Part shown: piece after piece, positions 54,049 through 63,302 of the stretch
Layout: each line of letters begins with the position of its first letter
Position numbering within the stretch: position 1 is the first letter of the stretch
Assembly: GCF_030271515.1 (NCBI RefSeq)
Contig: NZ_JASCXI010000001.1
Location: forward strand, 496,001-560,000
DNA: 64,000 bases
Source of the DNA: Erythrobacter oryzae
Lineage (GTDB): Bacteria; Pseudomonadota; Alphaproteobacteria; Sphingomonadales; Sphingomonadaceae
Direction: 5' to 3'
The notes under the pieces: generated by a model
Database searches by the model: none
What the model saw: only the letters and a program-made list of their open reading frames with translations
What the model was told of the DNA's origin: nothing
Made by a program: the position numbers and the translations under genes

Positions 54049-54897
54049 CTACTCACGCCACACGCTGATCAGGGCCCGGCTGCGTGAGGGGCGCAGCACT
54101 AGACGCGAACCGTCGGGGGCGATGATGCGGTCATCCTCGTTGAGCCCACCGGCGAGCACGAGGTGGTTGACGAGGCGGATGCCGAGCCGGGTGGCGGCCA
54201 CGCGGTCGGCGCTGAGCGGGGGCTCGATCCGGAGCTCCTGCCCGATCCAGAAGGCGAGGCCCACGCTCTCGAGCGCGGCGTCGGCGGTGGCGGTGAAGGC
54301 GGTGAGGCCGAGCGCGGGGAACGGCCCGCCGTCGAGCCAGGCGCTGGTGACGGATTCGAAGTATCGCCGCCCGATCGCGGTCGCCGCGGGGCCCCAGGCC
54401 ACCGCGAGCACGTCTTCGAACTGGCGCACGATGTCGCAGCCCAGCGCCAGCAGCTCGCGCATCAGCGGCAGGCTGGCGGCCCCCTCGGCGAGATGCGGGC
54501 CGGGGCGCAGCACCATCGCCTCGTATTCGCCGGGCGTGGGCAGCGCGGGCAGATCGAAGCGGTGCGCGAGGCCGGGAAAGGCGCTGGCGGGCCCGGGAGC
54601 AAGGCCGCTGAGATCGAAGGTCAGCCCCTCGCGCAGCAGCTCGATCCATGCAAGCTGCCCCGGCCAGACCGCTTCGTCACCGGCCGGCGGGGTCTCGGCG
54701 GCGTGGCCCGCGGCCGGATCATGGCTCACGCTGACCGCCGGCAGCCGGCCGGCAAGGGCCTTGACCGCGTGCCGGTCCGGCCGTTTGCCCTTGGCAAACA
54801 GCAGGTGCAGCTCGGCGTGATGAGCGCGCTGCGACTGTGAAATTGTCAGGCTCCCCTCACATGCGGCCCGGAAGATGCCATTACCCCTGCGATCCAT
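54049..54897 (-). CDS. Unknown protein co-encoded with the AHH nuclease
   Basis: I do not recognise a family. The 282-residue product begins MDRRGNGIFRAACEG and has a region LHLLFAKGKRPDRHAVKALAG. A larger C-terminal part with FESVTSAWLDGGPFPALGLTAF and WIGQELRIEPPLSADRVAATR could be a DUF4261-like immunity fold; that resemblance is weak. The start is uncertain, because a CTG or a later codon is also possible. Being directly before the nuclease, it could be an immunity, activity-control or targeting factor. Confidence 0.7.
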   Translation of the reverse strand: MDRRGNGIFRAACEGSLTISQSQRAHHAELHLLFAKGKRPDRHAVKALAGRLPAVSVSHDPAAGHAAETPPAGDEAVWPGQLAWIELLREGLTFDLSGLAPGPASAFPGLAHRFDLPALPTPGEYEAMVLRPGPHLAEGAASLPLMRELLALGCDIVRQFEDVLAVAWGPAATAIGRRYFESVTSAWLDGGPFPALGLTAFTATADAALESVGLAFWIGQELRIEPPLSADRVAATRLGIRLVNHLVLAGGLNEDDRIIAPDGSRLVLRPSRSRALISVWRE

Positions 54898-54962
54898 TTG
54901 GCGCGTTTGCGGAAACTCGTCGAGTCCCCAAACGGCACACCCGTCCCGTTTTGGAGCAATCC

Positions 54963-55451
54963 CTAGAACAGTCCGAGCCGCAGCCCTTCCGCTAGAGCCG
55001 CGCCGGTTTCGCGCGCCTGAACGAGCGCGGCATGGGGCACGGTCTTGGGCGCGGCGATCGCCTCGGGGGTCTGCGCGGCAAGGTTGACGATGACGGGCGG
55101 CGCCACCCGCTTCAGCCGCCATCCGGTGGCAATCCGGTCGATCTGGCGCTGGGCCCCCTCCCCGTCCGATCCCGCCGCGATCAGCGTCGCATAGGCCCGC
55201 CCCTCGACCTGCCCGAGCAGCGGATAATAGGCGCGGTCGAAGGCCTCCTTCATCAGCCCGCTCATGCTGCCGAGGTTCTCGGGGCAGACGAAGATGTAGC
55301 CATCGGCGGCGAGCAGCATCGCGGGCTCGGCTTCCCCTGCGCCGACCAGCCATGCGGCCGGCCCCGCCCCCTCGGCCGCCGCGCGCGCCAGCGCCGCGCT
55401 CGCGCCGGTGCGGCTGTGCCACAGGATCATGAGGCGGGGTTCCGGGGCCAT
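54963..55451 (-). CDS. Flavodoxin-family NAD(P)H-dependent oxidoreductase
   Basis: The 162-residue product has the flavodoxin-like FMN loop LMILWHSRTGASAAL at about residue 8, a PENLGSMSGLMKEAFDRAYY motif (cited to 20) and a GSDGEGAQRQ loop. It is probably an FMN-binding electron carrier or reductase. Alternative starts are ATG 55430 and an upstream ATG at 55499. It diverges from recJ. Confidence 0.83.
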   Translation of the reverse strand: MAPEPRLMILWHSRTGASAALARAAAEGAGPAAWLVGAGEAEPAMLLAADGYIFVCPENLGSMSGLMKEAFDRAYYPLLGQVEGRAYATLIAAGSDGEGAQRQIDRIATGWRLKRVAPPVIVNLAAQTPEAIAAPKTVPHAALVQARETGAALAEGLRLGLF

Positions 55452-55535
55452 CGCCGCAAAGGCTTCCGCGCGCACCTGTCGATTGTCAACCGCGCCCACC
55501 TGTCGGTGGAGAAGCCTTTGCGCTATCGCCAGACC

Positions 55536-57344
55536 ATGGCCACCCGCCCGCTCACCCCCCCTTCGTCCGGTCTCGGCGCCCCGGTGCTCGGCGTTGCCAC
55601 CTCGCTTTCGGGCAAGGCGTGGCGCTGGCGCGGGGGGAACATGGAGCTAGGCGAGGATATCGGCGGCCTCGACCATTCGATCCTCGACCAGCTGCTGCTG
55701 ACCCGCGGCGTCGCCGAGGACGACCTCGCCCGCCACGCCGCACCCACCTTGCGCGCATTCCTGCCCGACCCTTCCACCTTCCGCGACATGGACGCGGCCG
55801 CCGCGCGCCTTGCCGATGCGGTCACCGCGCAGGAGCGGGTGACGATCTACGGCGACTACGATGTCGACGGCGCGACCAGCGCCGCGCTGCTGGTCGAGCT
55901 GCTGCGGCAGTTGGGACTGGCGGCGGACTACTACATCCCCGACCGCCTGCTCGAAGGCTACGGCCCCTCGGGAGAGGCGCTGGTGAAACTTGCGACAAGC
56001 GGCTCGCAGCTGATCGTCACCGTCGATTGCGGCGCGATGGCGCACGAGGCGCTCGGCATGACGAGGGCTGCGGGCGTCGACGTGATCGTGGTCGACCACC
56101 ACAAGTGCTCGCCCGAGCTCCCTCCTGCCCACGCGCTGGTCAACCCCAACCGCCTCGACGAGAGCGACCTTGGCGCGGCCCACGGCCATCTGGCAGCGGT
56201 GGGCGTCGCCTTCCTGCTCGGCGTCGCGCTGGTGCGCGAGCTGCGGGCGCGCGGGTGGTTTGCGGGCGGCCGCCGCGAGCCCGATCTGATGGGCCTGCTC
56301 GATCTCGTCGCGCTCGGCACGGTTGCCGATGTCGCCGCGCTCCACGGCCTCAACCGCGCCTTCGTGGCGCAGGGTTTGAAGGTGCTCGCCCGGCGCGAGC
56401 GGATCGGAATGGCGGCGCTGATGGACGCGAGCCGGCTTAATCGCGCGCCGCAATGCAGCGACCTCGGCTTCGCGCTCGGCCCGCGCATCAATGCCGGCGG
56501 GCGGATTGGCGAATCGACTTTGGGCGTGCGCCTGCTCACCACCACCGACCCCGAGGAAGCCCGCGCCATTGCCGCGCAGCTCTCGCAGCTGAACGAGGAG
56601 CGCCGCGCGATCGAGGCCATGGTGCAGGAGGCCGCCGAGGCGCAACTTGCGGGCCAGCACAACATGGCGGTGCAGGTGCTCAGCGGGCATGGTTGGCATC
56701 CCGGGGTGATCGGGATCGTCGCGGGGCGGATCAAGGAGAAGACCGGGAAGCCCGCTGTGGTGATCGCGCTCGACGAGGCGCAGGGCAAGGGCTCGGGCCG
56801 CTCGATCAGCGGGGTCGACCTCGGCGCCGCGATCATCGCCGCCCGCGAGGCCGGGCTGCTGGTGGCAGGCGGCGGGCACGCGATGGCGGCGGGGCTCACC
56901 ATCGATCCCGCACGGCTGGCGGATTTCGCGGGCTTTCTCGACGAACGCCTCGCCCGCGATGTCGAGCGCGCGCGGGCCGGGGCGGCGATGCTGCTCGACC
57001 TCGCCCTCGCGCCGGGCGGGCTGGTCCCCGAGCTGGTCGAGACGCTCGAGGCCGGCGGCCCCTACGGCGTCGGCTGGCCCGCGCCGCGCATCGCCGTGGG
57101 GCCGGTGCGGATCGTCAAGGCGGATATCGTCGGCAAGGATCACGTCCGCCTGATCGCGGCGGGCAATGACGGCCGGAGCTTCAAGGCGATCGCCTTCCGC
57201 GCGGCGGAAAGCGAGATGGGCCAGACCCTCCTCCACCGCCATCAGGGCCGCCGCTTCCACCTCGCCGGACGCGCGAAGATCGACGACTGGGGCAACCGCC
57301 CTGCGGCCGAATTGCAGCTGGAAGACGCCGCCTTCGCCGATTGA
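55536..57344 (+). CDS. recJ: Single-stranded-DNA exonuclease RecJ
   Basis: RecJ degrades ssDNA 5' to 3' in recombination and mismatch repair. The 602-residue protein has the DHH phosphoesterase core: IYGDYDVDGATSAALL (Asp motif I, about 104-119), VDCGAMAHEA, VDHHKC (motif with DHH), and NAGGRIGE, plus the DHHA1 domain GWHPGVIGIVAGRIKEKTG and a C-terminal OB-like domain. ATG 55536 follows CCAGACC, a weak site. The gene diverges from the flavodoxin gene. Confidence 0.95.
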   Translation: MATRPLTPPSSGLGAPVLGVATSLSGKAWRWRGGNMELGEDIGGLDHSILDQLLLTRGVAEDDLARHAAPTLRAFLPDPSTFRDMDAAAARLADAVTAQERVTIYGDYDVDGATSAALLVELLRQLGLAADYYIPDRLLEGYGPSGEALVKLATSGSQLIVTVDCGAMAHEALGMTRAAGVDVIVVDHHKCSPELPPAHALVNPNRLDESDLGAAHGHLAAVGVAFLLGVALVRELRARGWFAGGRREPDLMGLLDLVALGTVADVAALHGLNRAFVAQGLKVLARRERIGMAALMDASRLNRAPQCSDLGFALGPRINAGGRIGESTLGVRLLTTTDPEEARAIAAQLSQLNEERRAIEAMVQEAAEAQLAGQHNMAVQVLSGHGWHPGVIGIVAGRIKEKTGKPAVVIALDEAQGKGSGRSISGVDLGAAIIAAREAGLLVAGGGHAMAAGLTIDPARLADFAGFLDERLARDVERARAGAAMLLDLALAPGGLVPELVETLEAGGPYGVGWPAPRIAVGPVRIVKADIVGKDHVRLIAAGNDGRSFKAIAFRAAESEMGQTLLHRHQGRRFHLAGRAKIDDWGNRPAAELQLEDAAFAD

Positions 57345-57377
57345 GAGGCGCAAGCGATTTTTTCTCGCAAACGAGGC

Positions 57378-57406
57378 TTGACCGTCCCGAAACACCCCCC
57401 TAAAGG
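57378..57406 (+). promoter_or_regulatory. Predicted tRNA-Glu promoter
   Basis: TTGACC (57378-57383), 17 bases, TAAAGG (57401-57406) gives a start near 57413, 14 bases before the mature tRNA. This is the best match to a sigma-70 promoter in the window and serves as a local reference for the others. Confidence 0.65.
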
Positions 57407-57426
57407 CGCGCTCTCGCAATCGCGAC

Positions 57427-57501
57427 GGCCCCTTCGTCTAGCGGTTAGGACGCGGCCCTTTCACGGCTGAAACACGGGTTCGATTCCCGTAGGGGTCACC
57501 A
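57427..57501 (+). tRNA. tRNA-Glu (anticodon TTC)
   Basis: The 75-base gene folds as a standard cloverleaf. The acceptor stem GGCCCCT pairs with AGGGGTC, and the D arm is TCTAGCGGTTAGGA. The anticodon stem-loop CGGCC-CTTTCAC-GGCTG has TTC at 57460-57462. The T arm is ACGGG-TTCGATT-CCCGT and the encoded end is ACCA. No intron is present. Confidence 0.97.
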
Positions 57502-57526
57502 TCTCTCTCCCGAGAGAATGGCAGAC

Positions 57527-57564
57527 GGGGCGGCAGGCTTCAGGCCTTGCCGCCCTTTCCATTT
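57527..57564 (+). terminator. Terminator after tRNA-Glu
   Basis: GGGCGGCA (57528-57535) pairs with TGCCGCCC (57548-57555) around a loop with further partial pairing, followed by TTTCCATTT. It lies 26 bases past the tRNA and before phoR. Confidence 0.75.
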
Positions 57565-57634
57565 GCACGCGCCGCGCTCAGCCCCGCTCCGCGCACCCTT
57601 CCCTCGCCCGCCGCCAGCCTGTAAGGCGGCCCGC

Positions 57635-58888
57635 ATGGGCAGCAGCCAGAACATTCCCGTCGCCGGTATCCTGCTTGCGGCGGTGACCTTCGTGGCGCTG
57701 CTGATGCTGGGCACCGATCTCGTCATCGCCGCCGCGGTGCTGACGGTGTGGGTGGGATCGCTGCTTGTCGCCGCCGGCCGTCCGCCCGAGCCGGCCAAGC
57801 CCAAGACCCGGCCCCGCCTCACGCTCGAATCGATCAGCGATCTGGTCGAGCATTCCTCGATTCCCCTCCTCATCACCGATCGCAACACCATCGCGCTCGC
57901 CAACCGTGCGGCGCGAAAGATGCTCGGGCCGCATGTCGTCGGCCAGGACGCCCGCGTCGCGCTGCGCCAGCCCGAGGCGATCAGCCTGCTGGGCGAGAGC
58001 CATCAGGGCGAGGCGATCGTGCGCGGCCTCGTGCGGCGCGGGGACATCTGGCAGATCAGCCGCCAGACGATCGACGAGCGCCTCGCGATGCTCGAATTCA
58101 TCAACCAGACCGCCGAGGCCGACATTAGCCGCGCGCACACCGATTTCGTCGCCAATGCCAGCCACGAATTGCGCACCCCGCTCGCCGCGATCCTCGGCTA
58201 TGTCGAGACCTTGCAGGAAGACGACGGGTCGATCGACACGCCGGTCGCCAAGAAGTTCCTCGGCATCATCGAGCGCGAGGCCAAGCGGATGCAGGCGCTG
58301 GTGAGCGACCTCATGAGCCTCAGCCGGGTCGAGGCCGAAAAGCACGACCTGCCCACGACGCGCATCGATCTCGCCTCGCTGGTCGAGCGCGCGGCGCGCG
58401 ATGCGGCCGGGCCCCAGCGCGGCGACCGACTCGCGATCGCTCTCGATGCCGAACCGGTGGTGCTCGGCGATCTCCAGCAGCTCGAGCAGGTGGTGCGCAA
58501 CCTCGTCGACAATGCGCTCAAATACGGCGCGGCCGAGGGGACGGTGCAGGTGATGCTCGATCTGGCGCAGGGCGATCTGGCGCGGATCGCGGTGACCGAC
58601 GAGGGCGAAGGCATCGCGCCCGAGCAGATCCCGCATCTCACCCGCCGCTTCTACCGCACCGATCCGGGCCGCAGCCGCGCCTCGGGGGGAACGGGGCTCG
58701 GCCTTGCGATCGTGAAGCACATTGTGGAACGCCACCGCGGGCGGCTCGACATCACCAGCGAACTGGGCAAGGGCACCCGCGTGGTGGTGCGTCTGCCCCT
58801 TGCCGAAGCCGATCCGCCCGAACCTGCACCCCTGCCCGAAGGCGAAGCCGAGGGCCCCGTCGCCGAGCAAACCGAACAGTTGTCATAA
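57635..58888 (+). CDS. phoR: Phosphate regulon sensor histidine kinase PhoR
   Basis: The 417-residue kinase has two N-terminal membrane helices, a short linker/PAS-like region (IPLLITDRNTIALANRAARK), then the dimerisation domain with His177 in DFVANASHELRTPLAAILGY and an HATPase with LVDNALKYG, DEGEGIAPEQ and GTGLGLAIVKHIVERH. This is the PhoR layout: it senses phosphate through the Pst/PhoU complex, not by a large periplasmic domain. The following Pho box overlaps its stop codon. Confidence 0.93.
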   Translation: MGSSQNIPVAGILLAAVTFVALLMLGTDLVIAAAVLTVWVGSLLVAAGRPPEPAKPKTRPRLTLESISDLVEHSSIPLLITDRNTIALANRAARKMLGPHVVGQDARVALRQPEAISLLGESHQGEAIVRGLVRRGDIWQISRQTIDERLAMLEFINQTAEADISRAHTDFVANASHELRTPLAAILGYVETLQEDDGSIDTPVAKKFLGIIEREAKRMQALVSDLMSLSRVEAEKHDLPTTRIDLASLVERAARDAAGPQRGDRLAIALDAEPVVLGDLQQLEQVVRNLVDNALKYGAAEGTVQVMLDLAQGDLARIAVTDEGEGIAPEQIPHLTRRFYRTDPGRSRASGGTGLGLAIVKHIVERHRGRLDITSELGKGTRVVVRLPLAEADPPEPAPLPEGEAEGPVAEQTEQLS

Positions 58889-58897
58889 ACCTGTCTT
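58880..58897 (+). promoter_or_regulatory. Pho box of the pstCAB-phoU-phoB genes
   Basis: TTGTCATAAACCTGTCTT closely matches the Pho-box consensus CTGTCATAAATCTGTCAT: two 11-base repeats beginning TGTC at 58881 and 58892. It overlaps the phoR stop (58886-58888), 120 bases before pstC, so PhoB-P should activate pstC from here. A plausible -10 is CAACAT near 58905-58910. Confidence 0.75.
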
Positions 58898-59016
58898 ATT
58901 TTTTCAACATGGCGCGGCCATGGCGTTGGGGCCGGTTGGCGCGGAGGGGACCGCGCCTCCCATTTCTCGGCCCGATCGACCAACGCGCGCTCCCAGAGGG
59001 ATAACAAAGGCTGTTC

Positions 59017-60402
59017 ATGTCGCCGATCACGCTGATCCTGATTGCTTTGGGCCTGGGCCTCGTCGGCTGGCTGGCGGGCCGTGCCAAGGCGTGGGGCTTC
59101 CAGTCGAGTGACGCGGCAGAGCGCCCCGCATCGCGTCCGATCTATCACGCCTGGTATGTCGCTCTGTGGGTGGTGCTGCCGGTGCTCGCCTTCGTGGCCG
59201 CCTGGTCGGTGATCGCGCCGAATCTGGTGATGCAGACCGTGCTCGCCTCGCCCGAGGCGCAGAACCTCTCCGGTTTCGGCTTCGAGCGTGACGCCTTCCT
59301 CGGCGAGGCCCGCGCAGTGGCGCTGGGGCAGGCGCCCGGCGTCTTCAACAACGAGGCCGAGCCGCTGATCGCGCCGTTCCGCGAGGCCTTTGCCCGTTAC
59401 AACACCATCGGCATCATCGTCACCGTGCTGATCGCCCTTGTCGGCGGCGCCTTCGCCTTCCTGCGGCTCGCCCCGCAATTCGGCGCGCGCACCCGGGTCG
59501 AGCGGACGGTGCTGACGATCCTGCTGCTCGCCTCGCTGGTCGCGATCCTGACCACGCTCGGCATCTTTGCCAGCCTCGTGTTCGAGACCGTGCGCTTCTT
59601 CGGCATGGTCTCGCCGATCGATTTCCTGTTCGGCACCATGTGGGGGCCCGACACGATGGGCTCGCCCGATGCGGTCGATCCCTCGCGGTATGGCGCCGTG
59701 CCGCTGTTCTGGGGGACGATCTTCATCGGCGCGATCATCGCGATGGTGGTGGCGATCCCGCTCGGGCTGATGAGCGCGATCTACCTCACCCAATATGCCG
59801 ATCCGCGGGTGCGCGCGTGGATCAAGCCGCTGCTCGAGCTGCTCGCGGGCGTCCCCACCGTGGTCTACGGCTATTTCGCCGCGCTCACCCTCGCCCCGAT
59901 GATCCGCAACGCCGCCGTGGCGCTGGGCGCAACCAACGCCTCGACCGAGAGCGCGCTGGCGGCCGGGATCGTGATGGGGGTGATGATCATCCCCTTCGTC
60001 TCCTCGATGGCCGACGATTCGATGGCCGCGGTTCCCGGCGCGATGCGTGACGGCAGCCTCGCGATGGGGGCGACCAAGTCCGAGACGATCCGCCGTGTGC
60101 TGTTCCCCGCCGCCCTGCCGGGCATTGTCGCGGGCATCATGCTCGCGGTCAGCCGCGCAATCGGCGAAACGATGATCGTCGTCATGGCCGCCTCGCAGGC
60201 CGCCAATCTCACCGCCAACCCGCTGGAGCCGATCTCGACCGTGACGGTCCAGATCGTCAACCTCCTGACCGGCGAGCAGAGCACCGACCACCCCGCGACC
60301 CTCAGCGCCTATGCGCTGGGCTTCGTGCTGTTCATGGTGACGCTCGGGCTCAACTTCATCGCCCTGCGCGTCGTCAAGCGCTTCCGGGAGGCCTACGAAT
60401 GA
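59017..60402 (+). CDS. pstC: Phosphate ABC transporter permease PstC
   Basis: The 461-residue permease is a long form (E. coli PstC is about 319). The extra N-terminal 140 residues hold two membrane helices and a periplasmic region, common in alphaproteobacteria. The core has the EAA loop ARDGSLAMGATKSETIRRVL-type segment (residues about 340-360) and PLGLMSAIYLTQYADPRVR. With PstA it forms the membrane channel. No pstS precedes it. It overlaps pstA by 4 bases. Confidence 0.94.
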   Translation: MSPITLILIALGLGLVGWLAGRAKAWGFQSSDAAERPASRPIYHAWYVALWVVLPVLAFVAAWSVIAPNLVMQTVLASPEAQNLSGFGFERDAFLGEARAVALGQAPGVFNNEAEPLIAPFREAFARYNTIGIIVTVLIALVGGAFAFLRLAPQFGARTRVERTVLTILLLASLVAILTTLGIFASLVFETVRFFGMVSPIDFLFGTMWGPDTMGSPDAVDPSRYGAVPLFWGTIFIGAIIAMVVAIPLGLMSAIYLTQYADPRVRAWIKPLLELLAGVPTVVYGYFAALTLAPMIRNAAVALGATNASTESALAAGIVMGVMIIPFVSSMADDSMAAVPGAMRDGSLAMGATKSETIRRVLFPAALPGIVAGIMLAVSRAIGETMIVVMAASQAANLTANPLEPISTVTVQIVNLLTGEQSTDHPATLSAYALGFVLFMVTLGLNFIALRVVKRFREAYE

Positions 60403-61691
60403 GCAGCATCCCCATGGACAGCATCGCAGCCTCAGCGCCCGAGGCGCAGCCCCTCGGCCCGACCCGCACCCCGGCCTTCGAGGCACGTCTTGCCAAGCGC
60501 TACCGCGCCGAGCGCAACTTCCGCCTGCTCGGCCTTGGCGCGGTCGCCTTCTCGGTCGCAGTGCTGGTGTTCCTGCTCGGCAACATGCTGCTGAACGGCA
60601 TCGCCGGCTTCCAGCGTCCCGAGCTCGCGGTGACGATCAACTTCCCCGACAGCGGCATCACCGGTGACGCCACCTCGCTGACCGCGCCGACCGCCGGGCA
60701 GACGCTCGAGATGCAGGGGCTGCCGAAGATCGTGACGAGCTTCGCCGAAGCGCAGCTCGGTGCCGAGGCCGCGCAGGCCATCGCCCCGGATGCCTGGCGC
60801 GACGTTGCCGCGGCGCTGGCCGAGGACCCGTCGCTGATCACCCGCAGCGAGACCTTCAATCTGCCGACCAACTCCGCGCTGGGCAGCGCCTTGCAGGGCG
60901 AAGGCACGCCCGAGATGCAGGCGCTCGCCAAGAAGCTTTCCGCCGAGGGCAAGCTGGCGCGCAACTGGGACTGGGGCTTCCTCGCCCGCTCCGATGCCAC
61001 CACGCCGCAATCGGTCGGCATCTGGGGCGCGCTCAAGGGCTCGATGCTGACCATGCTGGTGACGCTGGTGCTGGCCTTCCCGATCGGGGTGCTCTCGGCG
61101 CTCTACCTCGAGGAATATGCGCCGCGCGGCCGCTGGACCGACATCATCGAGGTCTCGATCAGCAACCTTGCCGCGGTGCCCTCGATCATCTTCGGCCTGC
61201 TCGGCCTGTCGCTGTTCCTCACTGCCTTCCCGAGCCTGCGTTCGGCCCCGATCATCGGCGGCATGACCCTCGCGCTGATGACCATGCCCGTGATCGTCAT
61301 CTCGGGGCGCAACGCGATCAAGGCCGTACCGCCCTCGATCCGTGACGGCGCGCTGGCGATCGGCGCCTCGCCGGTGCAAGTGGTGTTCCACCACGTGCTG
61401 CCGCTGGCCCTGCCCGGGATGCTCACCGGCACGATCATCGGCATGGCCCGCGCTCTGGGCGAGACCGCGCCGCTGCTGCTCATCGGGATGCGCATCTTCG
61501 TTGCCACCCCGCCCGAAAGCTTCACCTCGCCCGCCACGGTCCTGCCGATGCAGATCTTCCTGTGGTCGGACGAGATCGATCGCGGCTTTGTCGAGCGCAC
61601 CAGCGCGGCTATCATCGTGCTGCTGGTGTTCCTGCTCGCCATGAACGGCCTTGCAATCTACCTCCGCAACAAGTTCGAGAAACGCTGGTGA
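60399..61691 (+). CDS. pstA: Phosphate ABC transporter permease PstA
   Basis: The 430-residue permease carries the alphaproteobacterial N-terminal DUF3333-type region (about residues 20-180, including a long periplasmic domain), then the permease core. The core has [19 protein letters not shown] and [30 protein letters not shown] in blocks (EAA loop). [10 protein letters not shown] follows. Start overlaps the pstC stop, and its own stop overlaps the pstB GTG. Confidence 0.94.
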   Translation: MSSIPMDSIAASAPEAQPLGPTRTPAFEARLAKRYRAERNFRLLGLGAVAFSVAVLVFLLGNMLLNGIAGFQRPELAVTINFPDSGITGDATSLTAPTAGQTLEMQGLPKIVTSFAEAQLGAEAAQAIAPDAWRDVAAALAEDPSLITRSETFNLPTNSALGSALQGEGTPEMQALAKKLSAEGKLARNWDWGFLARSDATTPQSVGIWGALKGSMLTMLVTLVLAFPIGVLSALYLEEYAPRGRWTDIIEVSISNLAAVPSIIFGLLGLSLFLTAFPSLRSAPIIGGMTLALMTMPVIVISGRNAIKAVPPSIRDGALAIGASPVQVVFHHVLPLALPGMLTGTIIGMARALGETAPLLLIGMRIFVATPPESFTSPATVLPMQIFLWSDEIDRGFVERTSAAIIVLLVFLLAMNGLAIYLRNKFEKRW

Positions 61692-62476
61692 CTGTAATCC
61701 ATCCCAACATGGCCGACGAAAGCGCGAAGATCCGCGCGCGGGACGTCTGCGTCTACTACGGCGAGAAGAAGGCGATCGACGAGGTGTCGATCGACATCTC
61801 GCCGAACTACGTCACCGCCTTCATCGGCCCTTCGGGCTGCGGCAAGTCGACCTTCCTGCGGTGCTTCAACCGCATGAACGACACGATCAGCGCAGCCAAG
61901 GTAACGGGCCTGATCGAGCTCGACGGTGAGGACATCCACGGCAGCCGCATGGACGTCGTCCAGCTGCGCGCGCGGGTGGGCATGGTGTTCCAGAAGCCCA
62001 ACCCCTTCCCCAAGTCGATCTACGAGAACATCGCCTACGGCCCCAGGATCCACGGCCTCGCTGAAAAGAAGGCCGATCTCGATGTGATCGTCGAACGCTC
62101 GCTGACCCGCGCGGGGCTGTGGGACGAGGTCAAGGACCGGCTCGACGATTCGGGCACCGCGCTTTCGGGCGGCCAGCAGCAGCGCCTGTGCATCGCGCGC
62201 GCGATTGCCGTGGACCCCGAAGTTATCCTTATGGACGAACCGGCCTCGGCGCTCGATCCTATCGCCACCGCCAAGATCGAGGAGCTGATCGACGAGCTTT
62301 CGGGCCGCTACGCGATCGTCATCGTCACCCACTCGATGCAGCAGGCCGCACGCGTCAGCCAGCGCACCGCATTCTTCCACCTCGGCAAGATGGTCGAGTA
62401 TGGTCCCACCTCCGAAATCTTCACCAATCCCATCGAGGAGCGGACGAAGGATTATATTACAGGACGTTACGGCTGA
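61688..62476 (+). CDS. pstB: Phosphate ABC transporter ATP-binding protein PstB
   Basis: The ATPase drives phosphate import. Walker A is GPSGCGKST (about residues 47-55), the signature is [10 protein letters not shown], Walker [14 protein letters not shown], and the H-loop [14 protein letters not shown] 61688 overlaps the pstA stop by 4 bases and gives 262 residues. ATG 61709 is the alternative (255 residues; E. coli PstB has 257). Confidence 0.95.
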   Translation: MTVIHPNMADESAKIRARDVCVYYGEKKAIDEVSIDISPNYVTAFIGPSGCGKSTFLRCFNRMNDTISAAKVTGLIELDGEDIHGSRMDVVQLRARVGMVFQKPNPFPKSIYENIAYGPRIHGLAEKKADLDVIVERSLTRAGLWDEVKDRLDDSGTALSGGQQQRLCIARAIAVDPEVILMDEPASALDPIATAKIEELIDELSGRYAIVIVTHSMQQAARVSQRTAFFHLGKMVEYGPTSEIFTNPIEERTKDYITGRYG

Positions 62477-63144
62477 TGGCTGAACATACCGTCAAGGCAT
62501 TCGACGAAGACATCACCCGCCTGCGCGGTCTGATCGCGGAGATGGGGGGCCTCGCCGAGGTCGCCATTGCGGAGAGCCTTGATGCGCTGGTGCGCGGTGA
62601 CGAGGTGCTGGCGGAGCAGGTGGTGGCGCGCGACAAGCGCATAGACGCGCTCGAGACCGAGGTCGACAAGCTCGCGGTCCGCATCATCGCCCTGCGCGCG
62701 CCGATGGCGGACGACCTGCGCGAAGTGATCGCCGCGCTGAAGATCGGCGGGGTGCTCGAACGCATCGGCGACTATTCCAAGGGCATCGCCAAGCGGGTCG
62801 GCATGATCGAGGGCCGCGCCCGGTTCGAGCCGCTCACCCTGCTGCCCACCATGGGCGAACTCGCGGGCGAGATGGTGCACGACGTGCTCACCGCCTATGC
62901 CGCGCGCGATCCCGACCTCGCCCGCGAAGTGATCGCCACCGACGCCAAGGTCGACGGCTTCTACAATTCGATCTTCCGCAATCTCGTCAGCTACATGGTC
63001 GAGAATCCTTCGACCATTTCGAGCGCGGCGCAACTGCTGTTCGTCGCCCGCAATATCGAACGGATCGGCGACCATGCGACCAACGTCGCCGAGATGGTCC
63101 ACTTCGCCGCGACCGGCGTCTACCCGCCCGAAGGCGACCGCTGA
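62476..63144 (+). CDS. phoU: Phosphate signalling protein PhoU
   Basis: PhoU links Pst transport to PhoR and keeps the pathway off when phosphate is plentiful. The 222-residue protein has two three-helix PhoU repeats, with the motifs VDKLAVRIIALRAPMADDLRE and ARNIERIGDHATNVAEMVHF (each metal-binding ExxxD type). The ATG shares one base with the pstB TGA (TGATG). Confidence 0.95.
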   Translation: MAEHTVKAFDEDITRLRGLIAEMGGLAEVAIAESLDALVRGDEVLAEQVVARDKRIDALETEVDKLAVRIIALRAPMADDLREVIAALKIGGVLERIGDYSKGIAKRVGMIEGRARFEPLTLLPTMGELAGEMVHDVLTAYAARDPDLAREVIATDAKVDGFYNSIFRNLVSYMVENPSTISSAAQLLFVARNIERIGDHATNVAEMVHFAATGVYPPEGDR

Positions 63145-63174
63145 CCGGCAATAACGCTCCGTTTGTTCCCGAAA

Positions 63175-63190
63175 TGTTTCACGTGGAACA
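63175..63190. other. parS-like ParB-binding site
   Basis: TGTTTCACGTGGAACA is a 16-mer which, read on the other strand, is TGTTCCACGTGAAACA, within the consensus of chromosomal parS sites bound by ParB/Spo0J. It lies in the 158-base gap between phoU and phoB, outside coding sequence. parS sites usually cluster near the replication origin; no parAB, dnaA or other exact copy was found in this window. Confidence 0.75.
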
Positions 63191-63226
63191 TTGCTAGGGC
63201 CGCAACGACGATTGCAATCGCTCCGC

Positions 63227-63244
63227 GTTTCATCAAACTGTCGC
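63227..63244 (+). promoter_or_regulatory. Weaker Pho box before phoB
   Basis: GTTTCATCAAACTGTCGC has 13 of 18 matches to the Pho-box consensus, and TTTCATCAAAC / TGTCGCGCAAG are spaced as 11-base repeats. It is 58 bases before the phoB ATG at 63303. It would allow autoregulation of phoB apart from the pst transcript. Similarity is moderate, so chance is possible. Confidence 0.4.
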
Positions 63245-63302
63245 GCAAGTGACACATAGGCCGGTGAACGCCTGCACCCGCGGGCTTTGGGAGACATGGG
63301 GC

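Noticed and set aside
54898..55422. A 457-codon reading of the AHH partner gene extending under the flavodoxin gene
   Set aside because: The first 175 codons are an out-of-frame reading of the flavodoxin gene, rich in Arg/Gly/Ala. The real product probably begins at about 54897.
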